Below, piece by piece: positions 1-6,160 of a stretch of DNA of 8,302 nucleotides. Source of the stretch: Gammaproteobacteria bacterium (GTDB lineage Bacteria > Pseudomonadota > Gammaproteobacteria > Steroidobacterales > SZUA-146). The notes beneath the pieces are model-generated. The model searched no databases. It saw only the letters and a program-made list of their open reading frames with translations, and had not been told where the DNA came from. The first letter of the stretch is position 1; each line of letters opens with the position of its first letter. The DNA is taken from the NCBI GenBank assembly GCA_003228965.1, contig QIGP01000006.1:1-8302 (forward strand), given 5' to 3'. The position numbers and the translations under genes were made by a program.

Positions 1-156
1 ATCACGCATGAGATCGATGACGAACTGGTTTTGCTCGGCGACGGAACAACCGGCAATAGGTGGGGCCTGAACGAACGCGTCGTCACTACCACCGCCTCCG
101 CAGGCACCGAGCATGGTCGCCAGAATAAAAATCGAAACCGGCCGTTTAGTATTCAT
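1..156 (-). CDS. Exported lipoprotein, N-terminal fragment (probable S41-family peptidase), runs off the left edge
   Basis: The first 52 codons are visible and stay open to base 1. The N-terminus is MNTKRPVSIFILATMLGAC: a short basic start, a hydrophobic stretch and a lipobox L16-G17-A18-C19, so Cys19 should be lipidated by signal peptidase II processing. A flexible GGGGSDD stretch follows. The residue after Cys is Gly rather than Asp, which by the E. coli rule favours the outer membrane. A second block, GCSVAEQNQFVIDLMRD (residues 36-52), resembles the start of the mature part of gammaproteobacterial lipoproteins of the S41 (C-terminal processing) peptidase family. That match is from memory of the family, and no catalytic residues are in view. 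The start is supported by a GAGGA ribosome binding site (about 163-167) seven bases upstream. The gene follows folB-folK by 109 bp on the same strand and has its own candidate promoter. Confidence 0.7.
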   Translation of the reverse strand, partial: MNTKRPVSIFILATMLGACGGGGSDDAFVQAPPIAGCSVAEQNQFVIDLMRD

Positions 157-239
157 CTTGTATTCCTCATTACACGAGCCCCACTCTTTTCGAAGGCTCG
201 GTTTGCCAGTCGCTTCACTCGCACTGCACTGTACTGCAC

Positions 240-248
240 AATATAGCA
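240..248 (-). promoter_or_regulatory. Candidate extended -10 promoter for the left-edge lipoprotein gene
   Basis: On the minus strand the sequence reads TGCTATATT, a TGn extended -10 with five of six matches to TATAAT. The -35 region is poor (CTGAAG with an 18-base spacer, inside the end of folB-folK), as is common for extended -10 promoters. Predicted transcription would start near 233 and give a leader of about 77 nt. This leader contains a weak CGAGCC/GGCTCG hairpin. It is a consensus match only. Confidence 0.3.
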
Positions 249-265
249 GCAGGGCTCACCTGGCT

Positions 266-1126
266 TCAGTCCAGACTAACAGGTGTCATTTCGTGCGCAC
301 CGTGGTTGTCGCCTTTCAGCTCTTTCCACAGCTGCGCAAGGGTGTATTCAAGGGTTGGATGCCTGACATCGCCTGCAAGTTCCGCTAGTGGTCTTAACAT
401 AAACGGAAATTTGAGTATTTCCGGGCGCGGGAGCAGCGTATCGCCTTTGGTAAGGACGGTGTCGCCAAACATCAACAGATCGATATCGAGCGTTCGTGGG
501 GCAAATTTCTCGGCGCCTCGTTCACGACCGCAAACATTTTCAATCTGGGCACACGCCTGTTTAACTTCATCAAGCCCGAGGCGCGTTGAAAAGCCAACGA
601 CCATATTCAGAAAATCTTCGCCTTCAAAGCCAACGGCCTTGTTTTGGTAAACGGTCGATTGCCTCAGTGAACCAAACCGCTCGGTAAGCATTTCAATCGA
701 CTTATTCAGGTAATTGCGTGGTTCTATGTTGCTACCCAACGCCAGAAACACATCGCGCCGAGCGCCGTCGTCGGCAACGCCTCGACGAATTTTAACGCCG
801 ACGTTTTTTGAGCCTCTGACTGCTCCGGGTTTGCTAACAGCGACTTCCACCCAGCTGACTTTAAAATCTTCGAGAATAAGCGACGCAATGCTTTCAACCA
901 ACGTTTCGATTAACTGAAATTCGGTGCCTTCGACAAACGTAATAATGCGCTTGGCAACGTCTTTGTAGTTTAGCGTGTCAGAAATATCGTCGGAGCCTGA
1001 CGCAAGCAAGGCGTTGGCCGGCATTTCAAGGTCGACACGAATGGTTTGCTTTGTCGTGCGCTCCCAGTCGTAAATGCCAATGACACCCTGAATTTCAAGC
1101 GCTTCAAGAAAAATGCGATCGCTCAT
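266..1126 (-). CDS. folBK: Bifunctional dihydroneopterin aldolase / HPPK (FolB-FolK fusion)
   Basis: This 286-aa cytoplasmic protein should catalyse two consecutive folate steps. Dihydroneopterin is cleaved to 6-hydroxymethyl-dihydropterin, which is then pyrophosphorylated with ATP before DHPS acts. Residues 1-120 are FolB: GIYDWER with the conserved Glu22, Glu74 in QLIETLVE, and VSKPGAVRGSKNVGV with catalytic Lys99. Residues 125-270 are FolK: VFLALGSN near the start, FLNMVVGF, and the HPPK signature KFAPRTLDIDLL with metal-binding Asp214 and Asp216. No stop or frameshift separates the halves, and the linker is only a few residues (ADDGARR). I chose the ATG at 1126 because MSDRIFLEAL aligns with the FolB N-terminus. 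An in-frame ATG at 1174 would add 16 residues unlike the family. The ribosome binding site is weak (ACGGAA). It lies 134 bp downstream of tsaD, so co-transcription is possible. A tail of about 15 residues follows the HPPK fold. Confidence 0.95.
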   Translation of the reverse strand: MSDRIFLEALEIQGVIGIYDWERTTKQTIRVDLEMPANALLASGSDDISDTLNYKDVAKRIITFVEGTEFQLIETLVESIASLILEDFKVSWVEVAVSKPGAVRGSKNVGVKIRRGVADDGARRDVFLALGSNIEPRNYLNKSIEMLTERFGSLRQSTVYQNKAVGFEGEDFLNMVVGFSTRLGLDEVKQACAQIENVCGRERGAEKFAPRTLDIDLLMFGDTVLTKGDTLLPRPEILKFPFMLRPLAELAGDVRHPTLEYTLAQLWKELKGDNHGAHEMTPVSLD

Positions 1127-1260
1127 TAGTAAATTTCCGTTAAGGTGATGGGGCTGTTTCACGCACTGTCGCAAGCCGTGTATATAAGGTTTGAGTGTAG
1201 CGCAAAGAGCGTGAGGTCGAAGAGGATTTACAGCGTGTAGAAGCCGTCATTTGGAATCGT

Positions 1261-2277
1261 TCAGCTCAAGTCTTCGAGTGACCAACGGGCTTTGACGGGC
1301 ACGTCGTAGCTGCTGCCAATACCATCACGCTTAAGACGCAACCAACCTGCGTACGCAATCATGGCGCCGTTGTCGGTACAAAGCCGCGTGGGAGGAAAGA
1401 AAACGCGTACGCCAACCGCTTTGCATGTAGCGTCGAGTTCGGCACGCAGCCGCTTGTTGGCGCCAACGCCACCTGCAACCATCACCGACTTGTGCCCGGT
1501 TGCTTTCAGCGCGCGCTTGACCTTTACAGTTAACGTGTCGACGACGGCTTGCTGAAAACTGGCCGCAATGTCGGCGCGTACCTGTTCAGACTGATCGCTT
1601 GCCTGCCAGGTCAGCAACACGCTGGTTTTTAATCCACTAAACGAAAAGTCGAGGCCCGGCTTTTTAACCATGGGTCGTGGGAAGTCGAATCGAGTGGGGT
1701 CACCCTGTTCGGCTAGCTCCGCCAATTGTGGCCCTCCAGGGTAAGGAAGCCCCATGAGTTTGGCCGTTTTATCAAAGGCCTCACCCACAGCGTCGTCAAG
1801 AGACTGGCCGAGCACCCGGTACTGCCCGTGGGCCTGGACGTCGACCAGGAGCGTATGGCCACCGGACACCAGTAGCGCAATTAATGGAAAACCGGGCATT
1901 TCATTGGCGAGCATGGGTGACAATAAATGACCTTCCATGTGGTGTACGCCAATCGACGGAACACCCCACCCAACGGCCAAAGAACGCGCGAGACTCGCAC
2001 CAACAAGTAGCGCCCCTACAAGCCCCGGACCCGCCGTGTAGGCCACAGCGTCCACTGGAGGCTGGCCGTCAACGCATGGACATGCTCGTAACACCTTGTC
2101 TACTAAGGGTAAAATCTTGCGCACGTGATCTCGGGAGGCGAGCTCAGGCACCACACCACCGTAGCGGGCGTGCAATTCGACCTGACTGTACAGCTCTTCG
2201 GCCATAAGTCCTTGTTTTGAGTCGTAAACGGCGACACCAGTTTCGTCACAAGACGACTCAATACCCAAAACCCGCAT
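1261..2277 (-). CDS. tsaD: tRNA N6-threonylcarbamoyladenosine (t6A37) transferase TsaD
   Basis: TsaD (older name Gcp/YgjD) transfers the threonylcarbamoyl group from TC-AMP to A37 of ANN-decoding tRNAs in the cytoplasm, working with TsaB and TsaE. The 338-aa length matches E. coli TsaD (337). The start [14 protein letters not shown] is the typical ASKHA-fold N-terminus. The metal-binding motif HHMEGH gives His113 and His117, with the third ligand Asp302 in [12 protein letters not shown]. Also present are LVSGGHT (137-142), [10 protein letters not shown] (165-174), [12 protein letters not shown] (208-219) and [12 protein letters not shown] (267-278). A good ribosome binding site (GAGGGG, about 2283-2288) precedes the ATG at 2277. 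The gene diverges from rpsU, a common gammaproteobacterial arrangement. Nothing looks degraded; this is essential or near-essential housekeeping. Confidence 0.98.
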   Translation of the reverse strand: MRVLGIESSCDETGVAVYDSKQGLMAEELYSQVELHARYGGVVPELASRDHVRKILPLVDKVLRACPCVDGQPPVDAVAYTAGPGLVGALLVGASLARSLAVGWGVPSIGVHHMEGHLLSPMLANEMPGFPLIALLVSGGHTLLVDVQAHGQYRVLGQSLDDAVGEAFDKTAKLMGLPYPGGPQLAELAEQGDPTRFDFPRPMVKKPGLDFSFSGLKTSVLLTWQASDQSEQVRADIAASFQQAVVDTLTVKVKRALKATGHKSVMVAGGVGANKRLRAELDATCKAVGVRVFFPPTRLCTDNGAMIAYAGWLRLKRDGIGSSYDVPVKARWSLEDLS

Positions 2278-2293
2278 TTTTACCCCTCAATCC

Positions 2294-2322
2294 TTTCAAT
2301 TTCGTAAGCCGCGTTTTAGAAT
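2294..2322 (+). promoter_or_regulatory. Candidate promoter for rpsU
   Basis: TTTCAA (2294-2299), a 17-base spacer and TAGAAT (2317-2322) form a plausible sigma-70 promoter with a strong -10 but a poor -35. Transcription would begin near 2329 and give a leader of about 86 nt before rpsU. The site lies within the 137 bp region shared with the divergent tsaD. I saw no comparably good promoter for tsaD. Consensus match only. Confidence 0.3.
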
Positions 2323-2365
2323 GCGCATCCTTCCGGGAGAGCCCCAAGCTGCTTAAGCACCTTAT

Positions 2366-2384
2366 GTGTTCTTCCGGAAAACAC
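2366..2384 (+). promoter_or_regulatory. Possible hairpin in the rpsU 5' leader (TTCCGGAA palindrome)
   Basis: A perfect 8-bp palindrome TTCCGGAA (2372-2379) is flanked by GTGTT and AACAC, which also pair if one C is bulged. As RNA this gives a 7-bp stem with a CCGG loop, ending 30 nt before the rpsU start. The motif CTTCCGG also occurs at 2330-2336, near the predicted transcript start. It could be a leader hairpin or a DNA-binding site for either divergent gene; no function is shown. Confidence 0.3.
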
Positions 2385-2414
2385 CGACCATAAACTAAAG
2401 ACAGCGGACACACT

Positions 2415-2630
2415 ATGCCCAGCGTAAGAATTCGAGAAAACGAATATTTTGATTCAGCCCTGCGCCGCTTCAAGCGCGCCTGCGAGAAAGCCGGTATCCT
2501 CACCGAGCTGCGTCGCCGTGAGTACTACGAGAAACCCACGCAAGAACGCAAACGCAAAAAAGCGGCGGCTGTTAAGCGTCACGCCAAGAAAGTGGCGGGT
2601 GAAGTTGCTCGTCGCAAGCGCCTCTACTAA
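2415..2630 (+). CDS. rpsU: 30S ribosomal protein bS21
   Basis: This is a 71-aa, strongly basic protein of the normal S21 length. It begins [20 protein letters not shown] and keeps the family blocks [21 protein letters not shown] (about 21-41) and [16 protein letters not shown] (44-59). S21 sits near the 3' end of 16S rRNA on the small-subunit platform and helps initiation of translation. The ribosome binding site is weak (GCGGA, 2404-2408). rpsU is classically the first gene of the rpsU-dnaG-rpoD operon. Here it is followed after 50 bp by yqeY, and dnaG is not next. It diverges from tsaD. Confidence 0.98.
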   Translation: MPSVRIRENEYFDSALRRFKRACEKAGILTELRRREYYEKPTQERKRKKAAAVKRHAKKVAGEVARRKRLY

Positions 2631-2680
2631 GAATCGTCATCTGCGGCACGCTGTTCTAGCGAGCCACTGCTGTCTGTAGC

Positions 2681-3124
2681 ATGTCACTAAAAGACACTCT
2701 CATAGCCGATATGAAAACTGCGATGAAAGCCGCGGATAAAGAGCGGCTGAGTGTTATTCGCATGACAATTTCTGCAATCAAGCAAATCGAAATTGATACG
2801 CGCGAAGAACTCACCGAAAGCGCAACACTTACCGTCCTTGAGAAACTCGTTAAGCAGCGACGCGAATCAGCCAGGCAATACCGCGACGCCGAGCGTCCCG
2901 AGTTGGCTGAGAAAGAAGAAGCTGAAATCGTAGTGCTACAACATTACCTGCCAGAACAGCTTAGCGACGACGAGGTCGCAGCCCTCATCGACGAAATTAT
3001 GGCCGCCACCGGCGCCAGTGAAATGAAAGACATGGGTAAGGTGATGGGACAGCTTAAAGGCAAAGCCAAAGGTCGCATCAACATGAGTGCCGCAGGCGCT
3101 CTGGTACGTAGCAAGCTCGGCTAG
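2681..3124 (+). CDS. yqeY: GatB/YqeY domain protein
   Basis: This 147-aa protein is full length for the YqeY family. It starts MSLKDTLIADMKTAMKAADK, has ERLSVIRMTISAIKQIEID near 20-38, HYLPEQLSDDEV (about 88-99) and ends in the conserved block KDMGKVMGQLKGKAKGRINM (116-135). The fold is all-helical and related to the C-terminal tail of GatB, the tRNA-dependent amidotransferase subunit that contacts tRNA. A tRNA-binding or amidotransferase-related role is therefore often suggested but is not established. It lies 50 bp after rpsU on the same strand, so it is probably co-transcribed. No clear ribosome binding site precedes the ATG. In related bacteria yqeY commonly sits between rpsU and dnaG; here the next gene is convergent. 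Confidence 0.93.
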   Translation: MSLKDTLIADMKTAMKAADKERLSVIRMTISAIKQIEIDTREELTESATLTVLEKLVKQRRESARQYRDAERPELAEKEEAEIVVLQHYLPEQLSDDEVAALIDEIMAATGASEMKDMGKVMGQLKGKAKGRINMSAAGALVRSKLG

Positions 3125-3203
3125 AACGCACGTTCTCCGCACCTATGGTTGATTGACGCTGCTAACCTGTACAAACACGTTTCTTACGACCTTCGCAGAC
3201 TCA

Positions 3204-3222
3204 AACAACGTTTCTCGTTGTT
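3204..3222. terminator. Weak hairpin between convergent genes, possible bidirectional terminator
   Basis: AACAACG-TTTCT-CGTTGTT is a perfect 7-bp inverted repeat with a 5-base loop. It lies about 80 bp after the yqeY stop and overlaps the stop codon of the convergent peptidase gene (3221-3223). The stem is AT-rich and neither side has a good U-tract, so terminator activity is doubtful. Confidence 0.25.
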
Positions 3223-5176
3223 ACAACCCGCCAATATTTTTGTTCAAAAAAAGCTCCAGATTTTTGAGAATTTCTTCGCGAGCAGCCGTGTTATCCATGT
3301 TGTGACCACCTAGCCCGACAGTGATCAGTTCTACGGGTTTTTTAAGTTTGAGCAATCGCTTTTGCATACGTGCGGCTTGGTCTTTGTGTACGTTCACGTC
3401 GTCTTCCGCCTGAATTAGCAACATCGGAATTTTGATGCGCTCGGCTTGGTGGTACGGAGAAATTGTTTTTAGTTTTTCGCCTTCGAGGCCAAAGTCCTTA
3501 ACCCAGGTGCGACCTCCGATGTATTTTTTATCGTCGTTCACCAGTCTGGGAAGGTCGAGTACACCGTTGATACTGGCCGCACATTTAAACAGGTCGGGCG
3601 TCTTGATTGCGCCCATAACCGCGGAATAGCCGCCGTAGGACCAACCGATAATACACATACGCTCGGGATCGGCGATGCCCGATTTAACCAGCCATTCGGC
3701 TCCATCGGTAACGTCGTCCTGCATTAATCCGCCCCACTGTTTTTTACCGGCCGAAAAGTGATCGCCACCGTAGCCTGTAGATCCACGAAAGTTAGGCTGA
3801 AATACGGCGTACCCTCGTGACGCCAAAAACTGCTGAATGAATCCGAAACGTTTATCGCTACGCGAACCTGGACCACCGTGAGGCATCACAACCATCGGTA
3901 AGTTTTTAGCCTCTTGTGCAAGTGGCGTTGTCAGATAACCTGGAATTTCCTTGCCATCGCGCGCCGTGTAAGTCACGGGACGAACAGGAGTCAGTAGCTC
4001 GGGGACCAAGCCCGGCATCGATACGTTGTAAACGTCCATGCTCTTGGCGTCCCGGTCCCAGAAGTACAGCACTCCGGGATCGGTGTCGCTGGAGACTCGC
4101 ACCAGTATCTGACGTTTGTCAGCGGACAAACTGAGCAGGCGCACGCTCATACCTTTGAACGCTTTTTCCGCCGTGCGTTGTAATTTATCGAATTCGCTAT
4201 CAAAATATTTTACGTGAGGTCCGTGTTCCGTGTAGCTGACTCCGACAGGTTTCCGCGTATACGCATTCAGCACCACACCATCCACATCGTAATCACCGGC
4301 ATCAAATACTTCTTCTAAAAACTCACCGGTTTCAATTTTCATTTTACGTACGACATCGCGCCCGCGTACGTTCGGCCCAATGACAAAGGCGACCAAAGGA
4401 TCGTCGGTAAAAGCGACCGGGTGCCAGCCGCTGTCCCACCAGTCGGTGGACGTAGCGCTTATCCACTGCTGTTCGCTGTTGAGGAACTTAAGCGTGAATT
4501 CACTCTCGTAGTACCCGAACCCCATGCGCACGTCGCCACTGGCATCTACTAACCAGTTTTGTACTCCACGTAGCCCATCTTGAATATTGGTGTAGTCACC
4601 CGAAGTAATGTCGATGCGACGTACTTCATCTTTGCCGTCAAAGTTCTCGTCGAGCGCCACCAGAATATGGTTAGGTTCCTCGGGCAACCAGCTAATGACG
4701 TCATCCTGAATTTGTGGAGGGATATCAGGTTTTGTGCCGGGTCGAGAACCTGCCACTTCGTCTGAGTTAGCGGAGCGAACTATCCATTCGAGTCCACTGC
4801 CGTCTTTTTTAATTGATGCCAAACGAGTTTCGATGGTTGCGGTATTAAAACGCTCACCGGAAAACGAGGCTGCGAATACCAGTCGATCGTTGTTGGCCCA
4901 CTGCAGCCAGTCGAAGTTCAGCTTGCCGGCAGGAGGTACGACTTTACGTTTGTCAAAGCCACTAACCGGCTGCATGACGATGTGATTGCGCCCGTCAAAC
5001 GGGAACAAATAGGCAATGTGAGTGCCGTCGGGTGACAGCTCGGCATCCTGCATTTGCGACAATTGGGCAAACGCCTCCAGCGGAAGATCTGCCGCAGACT
5101 GCGGGTCTTCGGCGTTAGCGCCGCCACTGGTCAACACAGCAACAGAAATCAGAATATAAGAATACAACGGTTTCAT
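3221..5176 (-). CDS. Secreted S9-family serine peptidase (prolyl oligopeptidase superfamily), downstream copy
   Basis: This is a 651-aa exported peptidase. Residues 1-22 are a Sec signal peptide (MKPLYSYILISVAVLTSGGANA, cleavage likely before Glu23), so it should act in the periplasm or outside the cell. Residues about 40-395 form the beta-propeller-like domain; about 400-650 are the alpha/beta-hydrolase peptidase domain. Visible landmarks are PHGGPG (432-437), NFRGSTGYG (462-470), the nucleophile elbow GWSYGG with Ser513, Asp592 in QAEDD and His625 in GGHNM. All triad residues are present. The family cleaves short peptides, often after Pro or with dipeptidyl or oligopeptidase specificity, which cannot be read here. 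I chose the ATG at 5176 because it opens the signal peptide and has AGGA upstream. An in-frame ATG at 5203 lies almost against the predicted -10 box. It is paralogous to the gene at 6161-8113. Confidence 0.93.
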   Translation of the reverse strand: MKPLYSYILISVAVLTSGGANAEDPQSAADLPLEAFAQLSQMQDAELSPDGTHIAYLFPFDGRNHIVMQPVSGFDKRKVVPPAGKLNFDWLQWANNDRLVFAASFSGERFNTATIETRLASIKKDGSGLEWIVRSANSDEVAGSRPGTKPDIPPQIQDDVISWLPEEPNHILVALDENFDGKDEVRRIDITSGDYTNIQDGLRGVQNWLVDASGDVRMGFGYYESEFTLKFLNSEQQWISATSTDWWDSGWHPVAFTDDPLVAFVIGPNVRGRDVVRKMKIETGEFLEEVFDAGDYDVDGVVLNAYTRKPVGVSYTEHGPHVKYFDSEFDKLQRTAEKAFKGMSVRLLSLSADKRQILVRVSSDTDPGVLYFWDRDAKSMDVYNVSMPGLVPELLTPVRPVTYTARDGKEIPGYLTTPLAQEAKNLPMVVMPHGGPGSRSDKRFGFIQQFLASRGYAVFQPNFRGSTGYGGDHFSAGKKQWGGLMQDDVTDGAEWLVKSGIADPERMCIIGWSYGGYSAVMGAIKTPDLFKCAASINGVLDLPRLVNDDKKYIGGRTWVKDFGLEGEKLKTISPYHQAERIKIPMLLIQAEDDVNVHKDQAARMQKRLLKLKKPVELITVGLGGHNMDNTAAREEILKNLELFLNKNIGGL

Positions 5177-5204
5177 GAGCCAAGCCGTCCTGTGAAAAAG
5201 CATG

Positions 5205-5233
5205 ATTAAAGCTTAGCAAATACAGACACTCAA
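5205..5233 (-). promoter_or_regulatory. Sigma-70-type promoter for the downstream S9 peptidase
   Basis: On the minus strand TTGAGT (5228-5233) and TTTAAT (5205-5210) are separated by exactly 17 bases. The -10 matches consensus at five of six positions and the -35 at four of six. A run of nine A/T pairs (5243-5251), extended by TTT, sits where an UP element would be, about 45-56 bases upstream of the predicted start near 5198. The leader would be about 22 nt. This placement supports the ATG at 5176 over the one at 5203. Confidence 0.55.
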
Positions 5234-5345
5234 ATGCGCCCGAAAAAAAAATTTATCACCAATTCTTGATCGACTACCGGCTGAAGGGCACGAAGTTAAG
5301 CCCTGAGTCTGGTAATAGTTACGCAAGATCACTGGAAAGACGCGT

Positions 5346-5383
5346 TGTCAGCAAGTACTGCTTTACATCTGGGGTTGCTGACA
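5346..5383 (-). repeat. Inverted repeat downstream of the DUF2007 gene
   Basis: TGTCAGCAA (5346-5354) and TTGCTGACA (5375-5383) are a perfect 9-bp inverted repeat with a 20-base loop. It begins 32 bp after the DUF2007 stop codon, so it could form a hairpin near that transcript's 3' end. No U-tract follows, so it is not a standard intrinsic terminator. A second imperfect stem (AGGGC 5285-5289 / GCCCT 5300-5304, with TACC/GGTA outside) lies further along the same gap. Confidence 0.35.
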
Positions 5384-5414
5384 GCCCGGACAATAGTAAT
5401 GGAAGCTGCGTGGT

Positions 5415-5747
5415 CTAGTGACCGGCGTCAATAACGTCGCCTGATTCGGCGTCACTTTGACAGTTCCAGCAATAGTCGAACGACGGGTCGTTGGTTTCTT
5501 TGCAGCGATTACATATCCACTGGGCAGCTTTTTGCTTGCTGACGGCCGTATCGGCGAGTTCTTTGGCGCGATTGCGATCGGCATCCATGACCACCCAGAC
5601 TTCAAGCCAGGCGTCGAACGGCGACAACTCACCCATGCCGCCAATGGCGAACTCGTTGCGCAAGAGCGTTTTGATACCGGCGCGCTCAAGTAAGTTTTGT
5701 ACATTGAGCACGAGTGTACGATTGGCGTTGGTGTAAACCTGCTTCAT
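5415..5747 (-). CDS. DUF2007 protein with C-terminal RanBP2-type zinc finger
   Basis: This is a 110-aa soluble protein with no signal peptide. Residues about 1-70 look like a DUF2007 (putative signal-transducing) domain: MKQVYTNANRTLVLNVQNLL leads into ERAGIKTLLRNEF, then GELSPFDAWLEVWV and a helix with the DRNRAKEL segment. Residues 77-96 carry W-x-C-x2-C-x3-N-x6-C-x2-C, with Trp77, Cys79, Cys82, Asn86, Cys93 and Cys96. This fits the RanBP2-type zinc-ribbon pattern exactly. The biochemical role of DUF2007 is unknown to me; zinc binding is inferred from the cysteines. It lies between the two S9 peptidase genes on the same strand, 238 bp upstream of the downstream copy's start and about 360 bp past the other copy's terminator, so it is probably its own unit. 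The ribosome binding site is weak. The other long reading frame overlapping it lacks family features. Confidence 0.85.
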   Translation of the reverse strand: MKQVYTNANRTLVLNVQNLLERAGIKTLLRNEFAIGGMGELSPFDAWLEVWVVMDADRNRAKELADTAVSKQKAAQWICNRCKETNDPSFDYCWNCQSDAESGDVIDAGH

Positions 5748-6109
5748 GATTGGAGTTACTTCTGAGTTATTTTCTTAAGAAAGAGCGTCGAAATTCAGGT
5801 CTTCGGTAATTCGTTGTGCGCCGCTGAACGACCGATACCGGTGAACTGACCAAACTCCGCAGTTCTTACCCCAGTCTACCGGGAAACGCTGCAAATGGCT
5901 CGCACGCGCAAATTAGGCGCTTAAGCGGTTAATTGCTGTCGCGGCCGGTTCAACGCGGGCTTAACAGCAGAGGCTACAAGCCAGGACCCTTGGTACTAGA
6001 CCTCGACGGCGGCGTACGGTCGGAGCACTCAATCAAGGCGCTCCATGACAGGTATCGCGAAGCGTTACCTGTGGCCTGATTTATTGGGGTCGAAAAAGTG
6101 AACGAATAC
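5748..6109. other. Intergenic region of about 360 bp without a confident gene
   Basis: The region separates the DUF2007 start from the terminator of the upstream S9 peptidase. Near the DUF2007 end there is a perfect 12-bp palindrome, TTTCTTAAGAAA (5771-5782). On the plus strand a reading frame stays open from 5933 to the stop at 6077-6079 (48 codons) but has no ATG, no ribosome binding site and no family I recognise. A compact hairpin lies at 6048-6072. I see no clear promoter for the DUF2007 gene, although one must lie here if that gene is transcribed separately. Confidence 0.6.
6048..6072. repeat. Compact hairpin with GCGAAGC core
   Basis: ACAGGTA (6048-6054) pairs with TACCTGT (6066-6072). 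After a T-T mismatch, CGC pairs with GCG around a GAA triloop (6056-6064). The core GCGAAGC is a known, unusually stable mini-hairpin in single-stranded DNA. There is no adjacent U-tract and the structure lies inside the small unassigned reading frame, so its role is open. Confidence 0.35.
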
Positions 6110-6144
6110 AAAAAACGCCACCGCCTTTAGGGGCAGTGGCGTTT
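6110..6144 (-). terminator. Intrinsic terminator of the upstream S9 peptidase gene
   Basis: Read on the minus strand, a 13-bp stem (6132-6144 pairing with 6113-6125, one G-U wobble, otherwise perfect) encloses a 6-base loop CCTAAA. It ends in six T residues (6110-6115), three of them within the stem base. It starts 16 bp after the peptidase stop codon. On the plus strand the wobble becomes a C-A mismatch and the T-tract is shorter, so the orientation is clear. Confidence 0.9.
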
Positions 6145-6160
6145 CTTCACACTCTTACAA

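Noticed and set aside
204..240. Short ACTGC-like tandem repeats (near 225-239) considered as a repeat array or LexA-type site
   Set aside because: Only about three imperfect 5-base units are present, and the arrangement does not fit the CTGT-N8-ACAG LexA pattern.
31..388. Plus-strand open frames at 31-246 and 113-388
   Set aside because: They run opposite the lipoprotein signal peptide and the end of folB-folK, have no ribosome binding site and have a low-complexity composition unlike any family.
306..917. Plus-strand frames at 306-650 and 714-917
   Set aside because: They are antisense to clearly conserved folB-folK codons, and their Ser/Arg/Pro-rich translations are typical of shadow frames.
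1127..1174. Upstream start at 1174 for folB-folK
   Set aside because: The 16 extra residues do not match the FolB N-terminus, while the ATG at 1126 does.
2258..2503. Minus-strand 81-codon frame across the tsaD-rpsU gap
   Set aside because: It overlaps both the tsaD start and the rpsU coding sequence and has no recognisable domain.
2936..3142. Minus-strand 68-codon frame inside yqeY
   Set aside because: It is antisense to the conserved C-terminal half of YqeY and has no family features.
5363..5704. Minus-strand 113-codon frame overlapping DUF2007
   Set aside because: It is an alternative frame of the same strand. The 5415-5747 frame has the DUF2007-like domain and the exact zinc-finger pattern, whereas this one is Ser/Arg/Pro-rich.
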